Below are positions 22,126 through 31,603 of a stretch of 64,000 nt of DNA, piece after piece. Source of the stretch: Acanthosepion esculentum (lineage: Eukaryota > Mollusca > Cephalopoda > Sepiida > Sepiidae); the NCBI GenBank assembly GCA_964036315.1, contig OZ038482.1, positions 10,216,198-10,280,197 on the forward strand, read 5' to 3'. Both the position numbers and the translations under genes were made by a program. Under the pieces are notes generated by a model that was not told the origin of the DNA, ran no database searches, and saw only the letters and a list, made by a program, of their open reading frames with translations. Positions within the stretch are counted from its first letter, which is position 1; the number at the start of each line of letters is the position of its first letter.

Positions 22126-22129
<4 letters not shown>

Positions 22130-22215
22130 ATTTGGGCAGCAATCCCTCTAATACATGTTTCATTAAAAAATTGTTAAATTTGTTATTTTTCTTGTGTGTA
22201 AACAAAATATTTCTT
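22126..22215 (+). repeat. hairpin element P2, single-arm copy
   Basis: 'ggcagcaatccctct' followed by 'catgtttcattaaaa' and 'tatttttcttgtgtgtaa' matches the left arm of P2 at 8425-8510, again directly after (TA)n. The second arm is missing. Confidence 0.7.
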
Positions 22216-23255
22216 TTTTGGACTTAGTTGGAATAATATTTCTTCATTGTGCGTTTTTCAACTAATCCCTTGGACATTTTTAAGGATTTACATTGCCCTA
22301 TTGTAAAGGCTGTATAAGTTGTTAGGAAGTAAACATATTTTTAATTCCCAAATATAGTCAATACATTGTGGCTATGTTTGTCGTGGATGTCGTTAAAAGT
22401 GTTTTCTTTTGGGATTTTATAAGGTCTTTAATTATTTAGAAGTGTTTTGCAGTTAGTAGCATGCATTATATTTGTGTCTTCAACAAGTAATTTGAACATT
22501 GAAGTTGTTAAATTTTCATGCTGATTTAATTGGAAACTTATGGCTGTGGAGATTGTGGCTGTTGGAATCCATCTACCCAGGTTTTAGTTGCTATCTGACA
22601 GTCGGGATTCCAAACAATAAAATGTTCAATTTTCCTTGCAGTGAAGTTTGTTTTATAAAATAATTAATAGTCCGTCAGTCATGTGAAATGTATGAACAGA
22701 CTTACCTTATGTCAGTCAGTCTAATGTGTTTGTGAGATTGCAGACAAAGGCTTAGTAGGTGATTGCATCTATTGTGTGTGTGAACAAGGCTTTAGTCGGC
22801 AGCTGCTGGCTGCCTCTCTTCCATTGCGTGCATGTGTATGTGCATTTGTGTATATACACATGTAGATCAAATTGGCTTCCAAAATTCGTTTGAGCCTTAT
22901 GTTTCTATTTTTATATCAGTAATGAGATTCAAAATCTAATTTCACATAGAGGTGCAAACTTTCTAAATACAAAATTTTCATTGGTTAGAAAATAATTTCA
23001 AACTGGCTCTCAAAAGTCTTTTTCTCAAATTTGTGGGAGTGGTGAAGGGAGGTATTATTGTTATTTTCTAAAGGATCCAAAAATAACACGCGGTAGGTCA
23101 ACAACTAACTCCGCATGTATTTTGGTGGTATTTGTCTTTGTAATGATTGTTTATCAAACAAACCTTCTGATGAGATTTTATTGGTTGAAAAATATATATA
23201 GGATTTAAATAATTAAAAATAAATAACAGGAAGAGTAAAATTTTACTATCTCTAA
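22216..23255. other. unassigned spacer
   Basis: About 1 kb without a recognised motif. Contains a (TG)-rich stretch at 22815-22850. Confidence 0.35.
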
Positions 23256-23259
23256 AAAT

Positions 23260-23500
23260 AGATAGTTCAACCAGCCAATCAGAAAGCTTTCACAACCAGA
23301 ATATAAAGCCACGCACCAATGAGAAATGAGCGGCTTTTCAAAGTGGCTCTATAGGTGTGTATATAAAGAAATGAAAAATCAACCAAAAACTAGAATCGAT
23401 AAATTAATTTTTGTTAATGCTGCGATCACCATAACATATCCATAGACGAAATACAACATTGGCAAGACTAGCTGGTGACCTTATAAGGCTAACCCGTTCT
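23260..23500 (+). promoter_or_regulatory. Ty3/gypsy LTR 3' part with TATA-like box
   Basis: A 'gtatataaag' box lies at 23352-23361. Downstream, 'aatcaaccaaaaactag' and 'gataaattaattttt' recur at 29888-29925. The end 'acattggcaagactagctgg' followed by 'tgacc' looks like an LTR/primer-binding-site junction, and a gag-like frame starts about 110 bp later. The LTR 5' end was not located. Confidence 0.5.
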
Positions 23501-23606
23501 TAATACATTGAAAACAAATATACATTTCTTCACCATGTGGTTCATTGGATATAAAACATCCATAACCCTTCATGCCCATGACGTACCTAACACATAAAAA
23601 TTGACA

Positions 23607-23945
23607 CCATGTGCGACAGTGAAACTGAACAGATGCTCTCCGGCAAACACCGTTCAATACAGGCTCTATCCATCAAGCCACCTGCTTTCATTGAATCCAA
23701 AGTGTAAGCGTGGCTTCCCATCAAGGAAGATAATTTCTGCAAAGAAGGCATCCAAGGAATACAACCCAAATCTTATCATATACTGGCGTCCCTTCCTTCA
23801 AATATAGCTGAAACATTGCAAGCAGTCATGCTCCACTCAAATGAAAAACTAAAAGAAGCCGTAATAAGCTCGCACAAGAAATTAAAAGCAGAAATATCCG
23901 ACAAATTGATGTCATTTTCCGTCATACCATTATATCTAAATTAGC
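23607..23945 (+). pseudogene. Ty3/gypsy gag remnant
   Basis: From the ATG at 23607 the frame encodes a segment with 'IKPPAF', an alanine-tryptophan pair, 'YHILASLPSNIAETLQAV' and 'KLKEAVI'. This is the order seen in the N-terminal capsid-like domain of gypsy gag proteins (PPF...W......Y...L......L). An in-frame TAA occurs near 23706 just before the Trp. The frame decays near 23945. It belongs to the element that continues with pol at 25170. Confidence 0.55.
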
Positions 23946-24189
23946 TTATATCACTGGTTATTCACATTGAAGTTGGTGATAATATTGTTTGACATAAGTT
24001 TATGTTATATTCTGTGCTAATAGGAATATATTCTTGACAAACATGGTGGATAGAATAAGTAAAGGTTTATTGTAAAAACCAACACAATAAGAATAAAGGT
24101 AACAGTTATGCACGTGGTCATCGCAAGTCACTAAAGTAGTGAGGGCTACTATTCGAAGGTCGGTAGTTCTTGCGCAAGTCTGAGTCGTA

Positions 24190-24900
24190 CTCAACAGATT
24201 CCAGCTAGTCAATATTTACCAGCCTCTTCACGAGATAGGATGTGGCACAGGGCCGAGTTTAATGTGGGGCAGTCTGAGCCCTTAGACTCGACCAAAAATT
24301 CCCCGTAGACCGCATATAAAACGGGATTGGATAGCTGTTTCCCGAGATGAGACTCTGCCCTTCGACATAGCTTCGTCTGGGGATCCTTTCTGCTCGGAGG
24401 CAGAGAGTTTGACCAGCACATCTGGAAGAAATCCCAGCTAGTCAATATTTACTAGCCACCCTCCCCACACACACACACGAGGGTAGATGTGGCACAAGAC
24501 TGAATTTAACGTGGGTCATCTGAGCCCGTAGGCTTGGCCAAAAATTACCCGTAAAACATGCATAAACGGGTTTGGGTCTGTCTACCTCCCCGGATGAGAC
24601 TGTCCTTCCGCACAGCCTCGTCCAGGTTCCTCTCTGCCCAAAGATAAAGAATTCGACAGCACAGCCAGAACAGATTCCAGCTACTGTATTTACTAACCTC
24701 CGCACGCAATCAGATTTGGCACACAGCCGAATTTAATGTGGGGTATATGAGCCCATAGGCTCAACCAAAAATTCCAGTAGTACCCGTATAAAACGGGGTC
24801 GGGTAGCTGTTTCCCGAGACGAGACTCTGCCCTTCGGCACAGCCTCGTCCGGTTTCTTCTCTGCCAGAAGACAAAGAGTTCGACAGCACAGACGATTTAG
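24190..24900 (+). repeat. tandem triplication (~235-bp units) with TATA-like boxes
   Basis: Units start with 'ccagcta' at 24201, 24434 and 24677 (spacing 233 and 243 bp). Each holds 'ggcaca...ccga.ttta', 'gagccc.tag.ct', a TATA-like box and a conserved 'gactctgccctt' segment ('gactgtccttcc' in unit 2), then 'agagtt.gac'. The box is 'tataaaacggg' in units 1 and 3 (24315 and 24787) and mutated in unit 2. The structure looks like a repeated LTR promoter piece lying between the gag and pol remnants. Confidence 0.75.
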
Positions 24901-25169
24901 AGGCGGCGCGAGATTTGAAAGACTCGATCTCTTTCTCGGTGACTTTTCATAGCGAAAATGTAAGTAATCACCTGCAGACACTTAAAGTTACTTTGAACAT
25001 TTCACATTTCATTTTCATTCCTCATCTTTTCTTTTGTAAAATGTCATTACAATATATTTGTTAATATTTCTTTGTTCAAATTCTTATTATTACTTTGGAT
25101 TTATACGAGTCCTCCAAAATTGTTAGCAGGTCAAATGTACCAGGGGTTTATAATTTCTCATCAAAATAA

Positions 25170-25880
25170 TATATACCCGCTACAGATTCAACATTTCTAG
25201 CGAAGGCATTAAACATGGCGTTAAGAAACTTGCTGAGGTAAATGATTTTCCTTTGCCAAACGATTCTAAGACACTGCAGCGATTCTTTGGAATGGCCAAT
25301 TTCTGTAGGAAGCACGTTCAACTTTTTGCGATATGGTTTTCTTGATCACTGAATGCATGCGTGAAAAAACAAAGTCGAAAGAAAAGATTGAACCTTTCGA
25401 AACTATAAAAAAGGGTGCCTTTATCGTCAGTAACTGCTGTCAAGCCTACCTCAACTCAAATTATCAGCTTATGACAGATAGTTATTTGTAATTAGGCTGT
25501 AGGTGCTGCATTACACAGAATGATCAACAATCAACCGATTCCGATTGATGATTTCCCCCGAAAATTATCACAGACGCAGCAAAATATTCCACCTTCGATA
25601 AGGAATTACCAGCTGCCTATTTGACAGATTTTCATCTTTCACACCCGATAGAAGGCAGGAACGTGTTGTTATTAACGAATCACAGACCTCTTTCAAAAGT
25701 CAAACTTCACTGAAACTTGACAGGTAGCAACGTCACCTTTGTTTTATGAGTGTAGTGATATTTCAAATATAAAAGGTAATTAGAATATGGTAGCCGATTG
25801 TTTATCTCAACCAGTTAATGCAGTTACTATAGGTTGTATGTGTTTGGCAGGAAATGGTGAAACACTGATGAAGGAACTAG
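25170..25880 (+). pseudogene. Ty3/gypsy reverse transcriptase end and RNase H remnant
   Basis: Near 25285-25325 the text encodes 'RFFGMANFCRKHVQ', the block after the RT palm in gypsy elements. Further on come pieces of RNase H: 'TNHRPLSKV' near 25675 and 'NMVADCLSQPVNAV' near 25785-25820 (the N.VAD.LSR signature). Several frameshifts and stops separate these. Order and strand agree with the integrase immediately downstream. Confidence 0.65.
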
Positions 25881-25896
25881 ACACTTTCATGATCAG

Positions 25897-26720
25897 TTGA
25901 AGCTATATCCTATATCAATAAAAATGATAAGATCGAGGTACTACTGGCCGAAGATGATCAACTCGATAAAAACCTGGCGCGAGGAATGTCAACCTCACCA
26001 GAAAGCAACAATAACCAAACATACAAAGAGTGAAATTCATTCATTCGATTTACCTTTGACCCTTTCCAAACTGTGCTCCTCTATATGGTTTTCACCAGTG
26101 AAAGATTATACTGACCACAATTTTTCATCTTATCGATATTTGCTAACGGGTATCGATAAAGAAGGTACGGTGGGGTAATGGATAGCGGCTCGAATTCGAG
26201 TCACATCCATTACAGTCAATTACGTGCTAATACCCTTGGGAAAGGTATGAATCCTCTTGCTATGGGTAAGTAGTAGGCCAGACTGGGTTCTATAGCCTTG
26301 GATGGCAACCGGTCTAGGAGAAGGAAAAACTCTGAATTCAAAACCTGCCTGGAGTGGGTTGGGCTCCGTCAGGCTATCTTGCCTAAGAAACACCACTTCT
26401 ACTATGGCAGTATAGATGGTGCTCCCTTGACGGAGATTTCAGCACAATCAATTTGTACGGCTTTCGTCGACACATGGATATCCAGATTTCGAGTTCCCTT
26501 CCATGACGTTACAGACAGGGGTTGTCAATTCAAATCGCAACTGTTTTCGTAGCTGTCAAAGATAACCGGTTTCCATAGATTACGGACAACATCCTACGAT
26601 CCACAAACAAATAGAGTAATTGAACGGTCGCATCGAACTATAAAAACGCCAATCATTGCCATCTGTACCTATTGACCTTTTTGGAATCAGACTAACACCC
26701 AACTTGTAGATTTACTCACC
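25897..26720 (+). pseudogene. Ty3/gypsy integrase, split by a SINE
   Basis: Frame 25897-26178 carries the zinc-binding region (RSRYYWPKM... and a CQ..Q/K segment) and the start of the catalytic core up to 'RYLLTGIDK'. After the SINE (26163-26430), frame 26298-26552 resumes with 'TEISAQSICTAFVDTWISRF' and 'VTDRGCQF'. The catalytic Asp codon is at 26514-26516. The Glu of 'NRVIERSHRTIK' is at 26622-26624, giving exact D-35-E spacing despite an in-frame TAG near 26550. Dead copy. Confidence 0.7.
26163..26430 (+). mobile_element. SINE family S1 inserted in gypsy integrase
   Basis: The head has 'ggtggggtaatggatagcgg' (box A region) and 'cgaattcgagtcaca' (box B region). The body follows with 'acgtgctaatacccttggg', 'aaggtatgaatcc', 'caaccggtctaggagaagg' and 'tctgaattcaaaacc'. 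Integrase text stops at 'GIDK' and resumes after the SINE. An exact target duplication could not be delimited by eye. Confidence 0.75.
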
Positions 26721-26844
26721 GACGAACTATTCGAATAATATTCTTTATGAATTCATATGCCCCAGAATATCTAAATATTTGCAAATGTACTTGTTTAGGA
26801 ACAGACAGTAATTCATAAAACCCTGGAATATCTATACTACTACT

Positions 26845-27735
26845 TCTATGTGCCGCGTCCCTTCAGGACGTAGACGATCATGGCTCTCCATTTCCTCCTA
26901 TCCCTTGTAGTTTTCTATAAGTTTTTTCCCTTTGCTACTTCTCCCAAATCCTGTTCTGTTATCCACTCGCTTAAGCCCGCCAGATATGTAACGCGTTATT
27001 TTCCCTTGTCTCTCCTTCCCTCTATCCGCCCTGTGAGTATCAGATTTACCAATCCTTCCTTTTTCATTAAGTATCCTAGAAATTTCAGTTGTCTCTTCCA
27101 GATGTTAAGTATAAGCTTCCTCCTTGTTTGCATCCTCTCCAAAATCTCATCGTTGCTCACACGCTCGGTCCATGATATCCTTAGCGTCCGTCTGTAGAGC
27201 CATACTTCCGTTGCCTCGAGTCTCTTCTTCATCTTTGAGAAGACAGTCCAACATTCGCTTGCCGTAAAGAAGGACAGATGTCACGTAGCAGCCCAGTCCT
27301 CTTTTCTTTGTTACCAACGAAATCCTCCTGTCTCGCAATACTCTGCCCAGCTTTTGGAATGCGTCCTTGGCAATCCCAATACGTCTTCCGTCTTCTGTTA
27401 AAACACTTCCCAGATATTTAAATTTCTGTACCTGCTTGAATTTAGTCTCCCCGACCTGGAAATCGTATTTCGGTCTCATCCTTTTACTGATGACCATGCA
27501 TTCTCTCTTCTTGTAGTTTATGCTTAGTCCCTTCTTCTTTTACCCCGTGCAGAGGTGCAGTCAGCATATGCTGAAGCCTCGCCAACAGGAGATTATCTAG
27601 CATTAAATGCCGTAAAGGAGGACTGATATCACGTAGCAGTTCAGTACTCTTTTCTTTGTTACCAATGAAATCATCGTGTCTTGTAATACTCTGCATAGCT
27701 TTTGGAATGCGTCGATGGTCATTACACAGGTCCAT
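26845..27735 (-). pseudogene. LINE family A RT 3' half
   Basis: Minus-strand frames 27147-27497 and 26996-27232 together give MVISKRMRP, FKYLGSVLTEDGR, AKDAFQKLGRVLRDRRISL, LGCYVTSVLLYG, KKRLEATEVWLYRR and GLVNLILTGRIEGRRDKGK. This is the continuous region downstream of the YxDD motif in RTE-like elements. A frameshift near 27235 splits it. The tail 'cgtcctgaagggacgcgg' lies at about 26856-26873. A second partial copy of the FQKLGRVL region sits at 27600-27730. Confidence 0.8.
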
Positions 27736-28020
27736 TTAATTAAACCTTAATAAGAAATATTTTACCATAAATATTTCTGACGAGGTGAGCAATACCCACT
27801 CATTTGGCAAACTAAAGCCTGCATTAAATTTGTAAACAAAGACTGCAAGAAATTTTATTAAATCTCGACCAGAATCAAAAAAACAAATTCTCTGTCAAAT
27901 TCTGAAGGACTTACAGACAGAAATACAACAGTTAAATCTAAATCTGGAAAGCCGATAAAATAGAATGAAGAAATACGTATTTTTACTCTAAAAATGATGC
28001 ATAACACGCATACATACACA
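27736..28020. other. unassigned spacer
   Basis: Nothing recognised between the LINE fragment and the microsatellite. Confidence 0.35.
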
Positions 28021-28022
28021 AG

Positions 28023-28024
<2 letters not shown>

Positions 28025-28089
<65 letters not shown>

Positions 28090-28090
28090 G
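28025..28090. repeat. (CT)n-(CA)n microsatellite
   Basis: About 40 bp of CT followed by about 26 bp of CA. Confidence 0.95.
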
Positions 28091-28162
28091 AAAATGTAAA
28101 TAATTTTATAACACACCGTTTGCTAGGGCGACAAGTGACAGAAAAATAAATAGATAAAAATA

Positions 28163-28955
28163 TCAGGTGTCCCAAAAAGTTTTTTTTCGATTTTTGTTAA
28201 CTTATTTCTGGCCCAGCTGTTTAGTTATTAACAAGCATTGGTACACAGTAAGCAACTTGTATTGACAAGTACATTGTTGAATGATTCAGTTAGTATTTTA
28301 TTACATAACTAATATCATTTTATTTCTCATTTCAGAGCCCTCAAAATGACTGATAAAAAATTGGTAATTCGTGCTTGTCTGTTGTATGAGTTTAAACTTG
28401 GTACAAGTGCATCATGGGCGTCTCGTAAGCTATGTGCAGCCTTTGGCAAAGGTGCAGTAAGTGAACGAACTGCACGTAATTGGTTTCAGAAGTTCCGTTG
28501 CGGCAATGAAACACTCAAAGATGGACCTCCAGCTGGACGACCAATATCCCTAAACAATGAGGATTTAAAGGCAGCCATAGAATTAGATTCTGGTTTAATA
28601 TGTCATGAACTAGCTTCGAGGTTTAATGTAAGCAATGAAACTAAAAGACTGCATTTGCACCAGCTGGTGAAGAAACGAAAATTAAGCAAATGGGTGCCAT
28701 ATGACTTAACACCAGCAAACAAACTGCAGAGGCTTACCATATGCTCTTCTCGTCGCAGAAGACTAACAAAAGAACCCATTTTTGATCAATTTATGACATG
28801 TGATGAAAAGTGGATCATGTCTACAAACTCTAAGAGAAAACGTCATTGATTATTGCCGGGTGATCCTTTGCCACAAACTTCAAAGGCACCACTATTCCAA
28901 AAAAAACTTTTGCTGTGTGTTTGGTGGACATGTAAATTTTGGGGAGCCATGATAT
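28163..28955 (+). pseudogene. mariner transposase, C-terminally truncated
   Basis: The 5' terminal repeat-like text 'caggtgtcccaaaaagtt' is at 28165-28182. Frame 28346-28849 (167 codons) then has the N-terminal helix-turn-helix region (SERTARNWFQKFRCGNETL, GPPAGRP, then ELASRFNVSNETKRLHLHQL, WVPYDL). It reaches the first catalytic block TCDEKWI (Asp codon in 28797-28805) of the DD34D transposases. A stop follows KRKRH, but mariner-like text (LPGDPLPQTSKAPL..KKLLLCVWW) continues to about 28950. A LINE tail cuts the element at about 28957, so the second and third Asp are missing. Confidence 0.85.
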
Positions 28956-28956
28956 C

Positions 28957-28995
28957 TTACATCCTGGGGGGACATGGCACATAAAGACGAAGATA
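28957..28995 (+). mobile_element. LINE family A 3' tail only
   Basis: 'catcctggggggacatggca' followed by 'cataaagacgaaga' matches the terminal motif of family A (4266-4300). It sits exactly where the mariner sequence stops. Confidence 0.6.
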
Positions 28996-28999
28996 GAGC

Positions 29000-29886
29000 G
29001 GACGATGAGTAAATTGTCGCCATTTTAAAATTTTTAAATTCGCGCATGCGCATTTTTTGTTCTTGATTTTGTCGACTGCACAGTATAGAGGGTCAGTTGA
29101 GCACCGTCTGTGAGAAAAAGAGCACCATGACGCAATTCACTCCAAAAGAAATTTGGAAACAGCATGCTGTACTGCTTGGCATTCACGCCGGAAGCTCCAA
29201 TGTGAACATTTCAAAGTGTTTGGGTGTCAATCTGAGGACAGCGCAGAGGATTTGGAAAGAGTTGGATGAGTCTAATGGTGAATACAAAGGTACAGCATCT
29301 CGGAAAACTCACTCTGATCATTATAAGAAAAGAACTCCCGGGTTTGTTGGTGTGAGCCCCAGACTCAACACGGAGGCCTACATCAAGTGCTTCGAGGAGG
29401 TAGTGCTGCCAAGGGTGAAGACGGTGGCTGCTGAAAGGCCCCATGTCTGGCAAGAGGACTCTCCACTATGTCACACAAACAGGGGAACCCAGTCATAGCT
29501 GTCAGATAATTTCTAAAACCATATCACCCCTTACATCTGGCCACCTAGCTCTCCAGACCACACCCATTGATTATTGTATGTTGGGCGCAGGTGAGCGAAC
29601 GAGCAACAAAGCTCCTTGTAACACCAAAGATGAACTGAAGGCAAGGATTATGGCAGCATTCACCAACTTAAACAATGAAACCGTCTAAAAGAGTTGAAGA
29701 AGATTCCGAAGTCGTCTGGAGGCCATGGTTGAAAGCAATGTCGATTTTATTGAATAAATTTACTCGTTAGTAATTTAAGATATTTTTGTGTAGATTTGGT
29801 AAATATATCTGTTAAAATGAGATATCAGTGTTATTTTCATTTTTGCGTAATTTTGACGGCAAATTATCCATTGTAACCTGTATAAC
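29000..29886 (+). mobile_element. IS630/Tc1-like transposon with internally deleted transposase
   Basis: Frame 29097-29498 starts with a DNA-binding region (TPKEIWKQ...LGVNLRTAQRIWKELDESNGEY) and KKRTPGFVGV. It then jumps straight to PRLNTEAYIKCFEEVVLPRVK, WQEDSPLCHT and, in another frame (29443-29688), TKDELKARIMAAFTNLNNETV. The segment with the first catalytic Asp is missing, consistent with an internal deletion of very roughly 500 bp. The right end holds 'aattttgacggcaaattatc' near 29853-29872, weakly matched by 'gtaaattgtcgccattttaaa' at 29009-29029 as an inverted repeat. A frameshift near 29495 also breaks it. Confidence 0.75.
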
Positions 29887-29887
29887 T

Positions 29888-30085
29888 AGATGGAAAATCA
29901 ACCAAAAACTAGAGTCGATAAATTAATTTTGTCCATTCTCCGATATTGCGGTTATCGTAACATAGCCAGAGACGAAATAGGACACTTACACTAGTTGGGT
30001 AATTTACACGGCTAACTTCGTCCTTGCTACATTGAAATCAAACATGCCTTCCTTCACCACGTGGTCAAGCGACGGCGACTATATT
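29888..30085 (+). repeat. Ty3/gypsy LTR end and leader, second copy
   Basis: Same orientation as 23377-23555: 'aatcaaccaaaaactaga', 'gataaattaattttg', 'gacgaaata', 'ggctaac', 'cttcaccacgtggt'. It appears as an isolated LTR end plus leader, with no gag after it; a microsatellite follows. Confidence 0.7.
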
Positions 30086-30089
30086 TGAA

Positions 30090-30148
30090 CACATACATAC
30101 ATACATACGTATACACACACACACACACACACACAAACACACACATAC

Positions 30149-30208
<60 letters not shown>
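30090..30208. repeat. (CATA)n-(CA)n-(TA)n compound microsatellite
   Basis: Tetranucleotide CATA, CA, CATA again, then about 48 bp of TA. Confidence 0.95.
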
Positions 30209-30211
<3 letters not shown>

Positions 30212-30329
30212 CTTTCCCCTGAACCCTTTCTTTTTCTCTTTATTTCTCTTATACGCCAGGACTATTTATTACACATGAACACTTGAAAGTTCATCTTTCG
30301 GCTTATCCTTCTGTATTATTATACAGCCC

Positions 30330-30830
30330 CTCTTCACTTAACGACCAGGTTCCGTTCTATTGACCAGGTCGATAAACGAATTGGTCAGTAAGCGAGGAGA
30401 TATACTAATACTAATATTTCCCATTTTCATGATATCCAGCACCTTCGATAATGTGGCACCACCGCCGCCTTCCCTACAGCCCTAATAACAAATAAAGAAA
30501 CGATTTAAAAGGAAACAAAAGCTTAATAACTTTGTTTTAATTTGCATAACCATCTTTACATTTTGTTCAAAACAGGAAAATACAATGAGCAAAAGGAAAC
30601 TCCAACTTAATAACTTTGACAGACAAACAATGATTGATGATGATTGATAACTTTTCTCAATCTTTACATACTAATACGGTTCAAAGCATGATTACAATAA
30701 GTAAAAAATTACGTAAAAAAATAAACTCTTATATACTGTACTGTACTGTAATATTATTAACAATCCAGTCATCAAATCGTTCGAAGCTTGGTAGTGAGGG
30801 GCAGTTATCGTACGGAAGGACAGAAGTGAC
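30330..30830. mobile_element. possible non-autonomous DNA transposon
   Basis: 'tacagcccctcttcact' at about 30323-30339, followed by 'aacgaccaggttccgttct', resembles a CAG-type terminus after TA. A roughly inverted 'gtgaggggca' occurs at about 30793-30802. The match is short and the right boundary uncertain. The interior repeats 'ttaataactttg' (30522, 30606) and contains no transposase. Confidence 0.25.
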
Positions 30831-31059
30831 GTAATCTTTTCTAGTTTTAAGTGAACCAGCTTATTTACCGCATATTTTTTTAAGAAAAACGTTCAGCAGT
30901 CTAATATATTTTTTTTAATTTTTTTTTTTTAGTACTTCAGCTTTCACCTTCCGTTTGTTCATACTTTCTGGAAAAATTAAAAATACGATAAAAAATCAAA
31001 ATATAACTACTAAGTGAGATAAAATTTCATAAGAAAGATACACATTCGTATAATTTTAC

Positions 31060-31225
31060 GTACATTTATGGATTGCATGTTTTTTTTTGGTGGGGGCGGG
31101 TGAGGAAAGCGGAAGGTGTGTGCGGAGCCGATGCGTGTTTGATGGAAATTTTAGTTCGGTCTTGGATTTCGGATCGTTCACATCCGGCCAGTGGTGAAAA
31201 TTTGTCTAACAGGAATCAGAAGAAG
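31060..31225 (+). repeat. inverted repeat pair, left member
   Basis: 'gtgtgcggagccgatgcgtg' followed by 'gttcggtcttgg' and 'ggatcgttcacatccggcca' is found in reverse complement at 33640-33800. The members are about 2.4 kb apart. Identity of the element is unknown. Confidence 0.8.
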
Positions 31226-31239
31226 ATTTTCACCGCCTT

Positions 31240-31520
31240 TATCCACTGTGCCATGTGTCCTCAAGGCGTTGTGAGTTCAGTACCTGGTTAAGGCGGTGGA
31301 GAACTTGGAGAGGGGAATTAACAGGAGATAACTGATAACTGACATCCATTAGACATGGCACGTGGAACTAGAACAGTCTACACCAGTGAGCGAAATAAAG
31401 GATACAGTTCGACAGTCCAACTACCTGAAGAAGGCCAGAGCGTACAACGGCCGAAACGTTGTAATAAATATGGCGACAAAGATGAGGACAATGGTCCGAT
31501 TAATGTAAATAGTGTCTTTC
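31240..31520 (+). mobile_element. SINE family S2, best copy
   Basis: The head 'gccatgtgtcctcaagg...gagttcagtacctggttaag' is followed by the body: 'acatccattagacatggca', 'acctgaagaaggccagagcg', 'ccgaaacgttgtaat', 'gatgaggacaatggtccga'. The 3' side is 40 bp from (TA)n. The 91-codon frame MARGTRT... is a translation of the repeat and occurs with changes at the other copies. Confidence 0.75.
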
Positions 31521-31549
31521 CTCTTAATAGTAACATAAACCTTTTGACG

Positions 31550-31553
<4 letters not shown>

Positions 31554-31599
<46 letters not shown>
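31554..31599. repeat. (TA)n microsatellite
   Basis: About 46 bp of pure TA. Confidence 0.95.

Positions 31600-31603
<4 letters not shown>

Noticed and set aside
31421..31480. Hammerhead-like core (CTGAAGA ... GAAA) in SINE S2
   Set aside because: The base after CTGAAGA does not pair with the base before GAAA, the stem that should hold the cleavage site is not found, and a competing stem (tacaacg/cgttgta) covers the region.
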